From CAZBZG01 sp964496245 (GTDB taxonomy: Bacteria > Planctomycetota > SZUA-567): a stretch of DNA of 10,429 nt. The notes beneath the pieces were generated by a model, which was given only the letters and a program-made list of their open reading frames with translations, ran no database searches and was not told where the DNA came from. The position numbers and the translations under genes were made by a program. Every line of letters starts with the position of its first letter. Positions within the stretch are counted from its first letter, which is position 1. The DNA is taken from positions 1 through 10,429 of the forward strand of contig CAZBZG010000169.1 of assembly GCA_964496245.1 (NCBI GenBank). Direction: 5' to 3'. This document shows, in pieces, positions 8,115-10,429 of the stretch.

Positions 8115-9764
8115 ATGGCGGGCGTTGGACGGCACGCCAAAGCCGAGAACATGGATCTCGCAAAGGCGCAAAGCACGCCAAGAACAGGCAAGGTCCGCCT
8201 CGGGCCTTGGCGCTCGTGGAGTCTTGGCGAGAGACATGCTGGTCGGCTCCTGCCGGTATCCCGCCCTGCGTGGGTTGTGCTCCTAGCGCTCCTCTTGATG
8301 GGGACCGCCTTTTCGCCCGCGGGCGAACCCCCGCTGCCGGCCGGCCTGGAGGAGGAGAAGCCGGCAGACGACGGTCCCGCGCTCCCGGCCGGTCTGGAGG
8401 ATGCCGGCGAGAAAGCGGAAGCCGACGGCCCGGCGCTCCCCGCCGGCCTCGGCGGCGAGGAGGGCGGCCCGTCCCTGCCTTCGGGGCTGGACGAAGAGGC
8501 GGCGGACAAGGAAGGGGATCGGGGGAAAGAGGGCGACGCGCAATCCTGGCACGAGGCGCTCCCGTTTTCGCTCACCGGCTTCTGGGAGGCGCGCGCGGGT
8601 GCGCGCACGCAGACCGATCCGTACGAGAAGGACGCGAGCCTGGGCGAGACGCGGCTGCAGCTGCAGGCCGAGCGCGCGTGGGACGCAGCCACGCTGCGCG
8701 TCACCGCGGATTTTCTCTACGACCCCGTGCTCGACCGGCACGCCGTCGACCTGGAGACCGGGCAGGGGTGGGTGGACCTGCGCGAGACCTACGTGCTCAT
8801 GCGGCCGCTGTCCATGCTCGACCTCAAGGTCGGCCGGCAGGTGTTGACCTGGGGCACCGGGGACCTGCTCTTCATCAACGATCTCTTTCCCAAGGACTGG
8901 AACGCGTTCTTCATCGGCCGGGACGCGGAGTACCTCAAGGCGCCGTCCGATGCGATCAAGGCCTCGCTCTTCTTCCCGTGGGCGAATCTCGACGTGCTCT
9001 ACGTGCCGCGGTTCGACGCGGACCGGTTCATCGACGGCCGGCGGATCAGCTATTACAGCGGCATCCTGGGCCGGCGGGCCGGCCGGGATGCGAAGATCGA
9101 TCCGCTGCGGCCCGACGACTGGTTCGCAGACGACGAGTGGGCGGGCCGCCTCTACCGCACCGTGGGCGGGGTCGAACTCGCCTTGTACGCCTACGACGGT
9201 TTCTGGAAGAGCCCCTCCGGCATGGATCCCGCTTCCGGGCGGGCCACCTTCCCGCGGCTCACCGCTTACGGCGCGAGCGTGCGCGGGCCCGTGGGCAAGG
9301 GCATCGCCAACCTGGAGGTCGGCTACTATGATTCGGCCGACGACCGGGACGGGGACGATCCGTTCGTGAACAACAGCGAGTGGCGCTTTCTCGTGGGCTA
9401 CGAGCAGGAACTGGCCCAAAACTTTACCGCGGGCCTCCAGTACTACGTGGAGCACCTCGTCCACCACGCGGCCTACGAACGCACGCTCCCGGCCGGGGCG
9501 CCCGCCCGCGACGCCTGGCGGCAGGTCGTGACCCTGCGCCTTACCAAGCTGCTCCTGCGCCAGGACCTGGAGCTCTCGCTCTTCGGTTACGTGTCGCCGT
9601 CGGACGAGGACGCCTACGTGCGCGGCCGGATCCACTACAAACTGAACGACCGCTGGTCCGCGGAGATCGGTACGAACGTGTTCTGGGGCGACGAAGCGCA
9701 CACCTTCTTCGGGCAATTCGAGAAGAACACCAACGTGTACGCCGGCGTGCGGTGGAGCTTCTGA
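8115..9764 (+). CDS. Outer-membrane beta-barrel protein (porin-like) with LPAGL-repeat linker
   Basis: A 549-residue predicted outer-membrane barrel. The start ATG at 8115 has GGAGG about ten bases upstream, and the frame further upstream is the shadow of the LolA-like gene. Residues 1-45 are an unusual Arg-rich leader, partly encoded by a palindromic repeat. Residues 46-66 are hydrophobic (signal peptide), with cutting likely near A69. Residues 72-128 are an acidic linker with four copies of LP(A/S)GL at 74, 90, 108 and 121. From about 140 onward alternating polar/aromatic strands recur to the end, and the final residue is Phe in YAGVRWSF, the barrel-assembly signature. The GRQVLTWGTGDLLFINDLFP segment resembles DUF1302-type and alginate-export-like barrels; I cannot assign the exact family. 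It is probably the outer-membrane exit or acceptor for the RND/LolA-like pair. A later start (GTG near 8276) would leave a poor signal peptide. Confidence 0.85.
   Translation: MAGVGRHAKAENMDLAKAQSTPRTGKVRLGPWRSWSLGERHAGRLLPVSRPAWVVLLALLLMGTAFSPAGEPPLPAGLEEEKPADDGPALPAGLEDAGEKAEADGPALPAGLGGEEGGPSLPSGLDEEAADKEGDRGKEGDAQSWHEALPFSLTGFWEARAGARTQTDPYEKDASLGETRLQLQAERAWDAATLRVTADFLYDPVLDRHAVDLETGQGWVDLRETYVLMRPLSMLDLKVGRQVLTWGTGDLLFINDLFPKDWNAFFIGRDAEYLKAPSDAIKASLFFPWANLDVLYVPRFDADRFIDGRRISYYSGILGRRAGRDAKIDPLRPDDWFADDEWAGRLYRTVGGVELALYAYDGFWKSPSGMDPASGRATFPRLTAYGASVRGPVGKGIANLEVGYYDSADDRDGDDPFVNNSEWRFLVGYEQELAQNFTAGLQYYVEHLVHHAAYERTLPAGAPARDAWRQVVTLRLTKLLLRQDLELSLFGYVSPSDEDAYVRGRIHYKLNDRWSAEIGTNVFWGDEAHTFFGQFEKNTNVYAGVRWSF
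8149..8239 (+). repeat. Degenerate palindromic repeat inside the barrel gene's 5' end
   Basis: The left arm (about 8149-8182, containing TCTCGCAAAGGCGCAAAG and CGCCAAG) and the right arm (about 8206-8239, containing CTTGGCG twice and GCGAGAGACATG) are imperfect inverted copies. About 24 of 33 positions pair across a 23-base spacer. The core is of the CGCAAAG / CTTTGCG type that I recall as a dispersed repeat in many Gram-negative genomes. A 9-base direct repeat GCACGCCAA (8132-8140 and 8173-8181) adjoins it. It stays in frame and encodes residues of about 12-42 of the barrel protein. Confidence 0.6.
8334..8490 (+). repeat. Coding repeat: four LP(A/S)GL units
   Basis: Four units of the form (G)P-x-LP(A/S)GL plus an acidic spacer, with starts 16, 18 and 13 residues apart. 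The DNA copies share CTCCCGGCCGG / CTCCCCGCCGG-like cores but have diverged at third positions, so the repeat is maintained or old and not a fresh slippage product. It links the signal peptide to the barrel. Confidence 0.75.
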
Positions 9765-9775
9765 GGGATACGGAG

Positions 9776-9795
9776 GGATGCGCTTCCGCGCATCC
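9776..9795 (+). other. Perfect 8-bp hairpin after the barrel gene, covering an ATG
   Basis: GGATGCGC and GCGCATCC form a perfect 8-bp stem with loop TTCC, starting 11 bases after the barrel stop codon. The ATG at 9778, the first possible start of the VIT1-like frame, lies in the left arm. It may end or protect the envelope transcript, and would hide that start codon from ribosomes. No T-run follows, so classical intrinsic termination is unlikely. Confidence 0.55.
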
Positions 9796-10137
9796 GCGCT
9801 CTCCATGGCCGCCTCCGAGTACCTCTCCACCAAGGCGGAAGAGGGGGAGGAGAAGTCGCCGGTCAAGGCCGCGCTCTACACAGGCGTGGCCTATCTGCTG
9901 ACCGTGATCCTGCTGATCCTGCCGTATCTGCTTTTGACGAACGTGTTCCTGGCCCTCGGACTCACCATCCTGGCGGCGCTGGTCATCATCTTTTCGTTCG
10001 CCTACTACACCTCCGTGGCCCAGGACCTGCCGCTCTGGCGACGTTTCGGCGAGATGGCGGGTCTGAGCCTGGGCGTGGCCGCCGTCAGCTTCGGCATCGG
10101 GTATGTCGTGCGGCTCGTGTTCGGGGTGGAGGCGTAG
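9778..10137 (+). CDS. VIT1/CCC1-family metal transporter, N-terminally truncated
   Basis: A 119-residue frame matching the C-terminal part of VIT1/CCC1-type Fe/Mn transporters, of the kind that in many anaerobes carry an N-terminal ferritin-like domain. Residues 5-17 (SALSMAASEYLST) are the end of transmembrane helix 2, with its conserved Glu, followed by a short acidic linker. Three further helices lie at about 31-52, 54-79 and 89-115, equal to helices 3-5 of the family. Helix 1, with the key metal-binding Asp, most of helix 2 and any ferritin-like domain are missing, and the frame abuts the barrel gene. The ATG at 9778 sits in a hairpin with GGAGG too close to it. The in-frame ATG at 9805 has no visible ribosome binding site. 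Family identity is clear; whether it is expressed, split or a pseudogene remnant is open, and I lean to remnant. Confidence 0.7.
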   Translation: MRFRASALSMAASEYLSTKAEEGEEKSPVKAALYTGVAYLLTVILLILPYLLLTNVFLALGLTILAALVIIFSFAYYTSVAQDLPLWRRFGEMAGLSLGVAAVSFGIGYVVRLVFGVEA

Positions 10138-10156
10138 GCGGGGCGAGACGCGTCTT

Positions 10157-10198
10157 GGCGCCGAGTTCGTATACGTACCCGTACACGTACGCGGCGCC
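10157..10198. terminator. Hairpin between convergent genes (possible two-way terminator)
   Basis: GGCGCCG at 10157-10163 pairs with CGGCGCC at 10192-10198. The inner part is an imperfect palindrome of alternating CGTA/GTAC steps (10168-10191) that can extend the stem with internal mismatches. It lies between the plus-strand VIT1-like frame and the minus-strand sulfatase, where a shared terminator is expected. There is no clear T-run on either strand. Confidence 0.4.
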
Positions 10199-10231
10199 TA
10201 TGTGTACGGGCTTGGCTGAGGCGCCGCCGCC

Positions 10232-10429
10232 CTACGCCCACCCGCCGGTCACATCCTGAAACGCGTTGATCGGTTCGTACGGTTCGTCGTACTCCGCACC
10301 GTGATGGCTCTCGCGGCAGGAGTCGAGGAACTCCTGCAGGCGCTTGCGCGCTTCGTTCGCGCGATCGGGATGCGCGCCGATCACGTTGTACTGCTCGTAC
10401 GGATCGGTCTCCACGTCGAAGAGCAGGTC
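10232..10429 (-). CDS. Sulfatase, C-terminal end only (runs off the window)
   Basis: The last 65 residues of a minus-strand gene; it is open through the window edge at 10429 and stops with TAG at 10234-10232. The first visible residues, DLLFDVETDPYEQYN, followed by a loop and HPDRANEARKRLQEF, match the C-terminal pattern of alkaline-phosphatase-fold sulfatases (LYDLxxDPxExxNL, then HPE and a terminal helix). Such enzymes hydrolyse sulfate esters of polysaccharides or small molecules. The catalytic formylglycine motif and metal ligands lie outside the window, so activity, substrate and cell location cannot be judged. A short tail (residues about 36-65 of the visible part) rich in Glu, Tyr and Pro follows the family helix. 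It is transcribed towards the VIT1-like frame. A GTG at 10414 is not a real start; the protein continues upstream. Confidence 0.78.
   Translation of the reverse strand, partial: DLLFDVETDPYEQYNVIGAHPDRANEARKRLQEFLDSCRESHHGAEYDEPYEPINAFQDVTGGWA

Noticed and set aside
8283..9866. A 527-codon open frame on the minus strand across the barrel gene
   Set aside because: Antisense shadow of a gene with a clear signal peptide, ribosome binding site and C-terminal Phe; nothing in the minus frame resembles a protein family.
10138..10231. Possible origin or attachment site in the CGTA/GTAC-rich convergent gap
   Set aside because: No DnaA-box cluster, integrase, tRNA end or direct repeat pair is visible; a hairpin between convergent genes is the simpler reading.

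Overview
This is a high-GC (about two thirds G+C by eye), densely packed, almost entirely plus-strand stretch from a Gram-negative, probably anaerobic or microaerophilic bacterium. The Gram-negative envelope is inferred from an outer-membrane beta-barrel ending in Phe, a LolA-like periplasmic protein and an RND transporter. The anaerobic lifestyle is inferred from rubrerythrin, desulfoferrodoxin and rubredoxins. The sulfatase tail at the right edge and a dispersed palindromic repeat fit a PVC-type anaerobe (Kiritimatiellota or Planctomycetota) or a deltaproteobacterial-type lineage. No sequence here proves the taxon.

Region 1 (6-4021) is a seven-gene oxygen and peroxide defence cluster. In order it holds rubrerythrin, a two-half ferritin-like diiron protein, desulfoferrodoxin (superoxide reductase), glucose-6-phosphate dehydrogenase (zwf), rubredoxin 1, a second ferritin-like diiron protein and rubredoxin 2. 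Gaps are 20-80 bp or less and nearly every gene has a Shine-Dalgarno sequence, so the cluster reads as one operon. A plausible division of labour: zwf makes NADPH, an oxidoreductase outside the window passes electrons to the rubredoxins, and these reduce superoxide reductase, rubrerythrin and perhaps the ferritin-like proteins.

Region 2 (4022-4230) is a 209-bp gene-free leader. It contains an imperfect fold directly after the rubredoxin 2 stop and a perfect 8-bp hairpin 51 bp before the next start.

Region 3 (4231-9764) is a three-gene envelope module: an RND/HAE3-like transporter with two extra C-terminal hydrophobic segments, an exported LolA-like protein (outer membrane lipoprotein-sorting type), and an outer-membrane beta-barrel. 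The barrel has an LPAGL-repeat linker and an N-terminus that appears to be built partly from an inserted palindromic repeat. Together they look like an inner membrane - periplasm - outer membrane route for a lipid or other hydrophobic cargo. The cargo is unknown.

Region 4 (9765-10429) holds a VIT1/CCC1-type metal transporter reduced to its C-terminal membrane part, with its only upstream ATG buried in a perfect hairpin. Then comes a convergent intergenic hairpin and the C-terminal end of a sulfatase on the minus strand. No tRNA, rRNA, CRISPR array or insertion sequence was seen. No convincing sigma-70 promoter could be picked out by eye.
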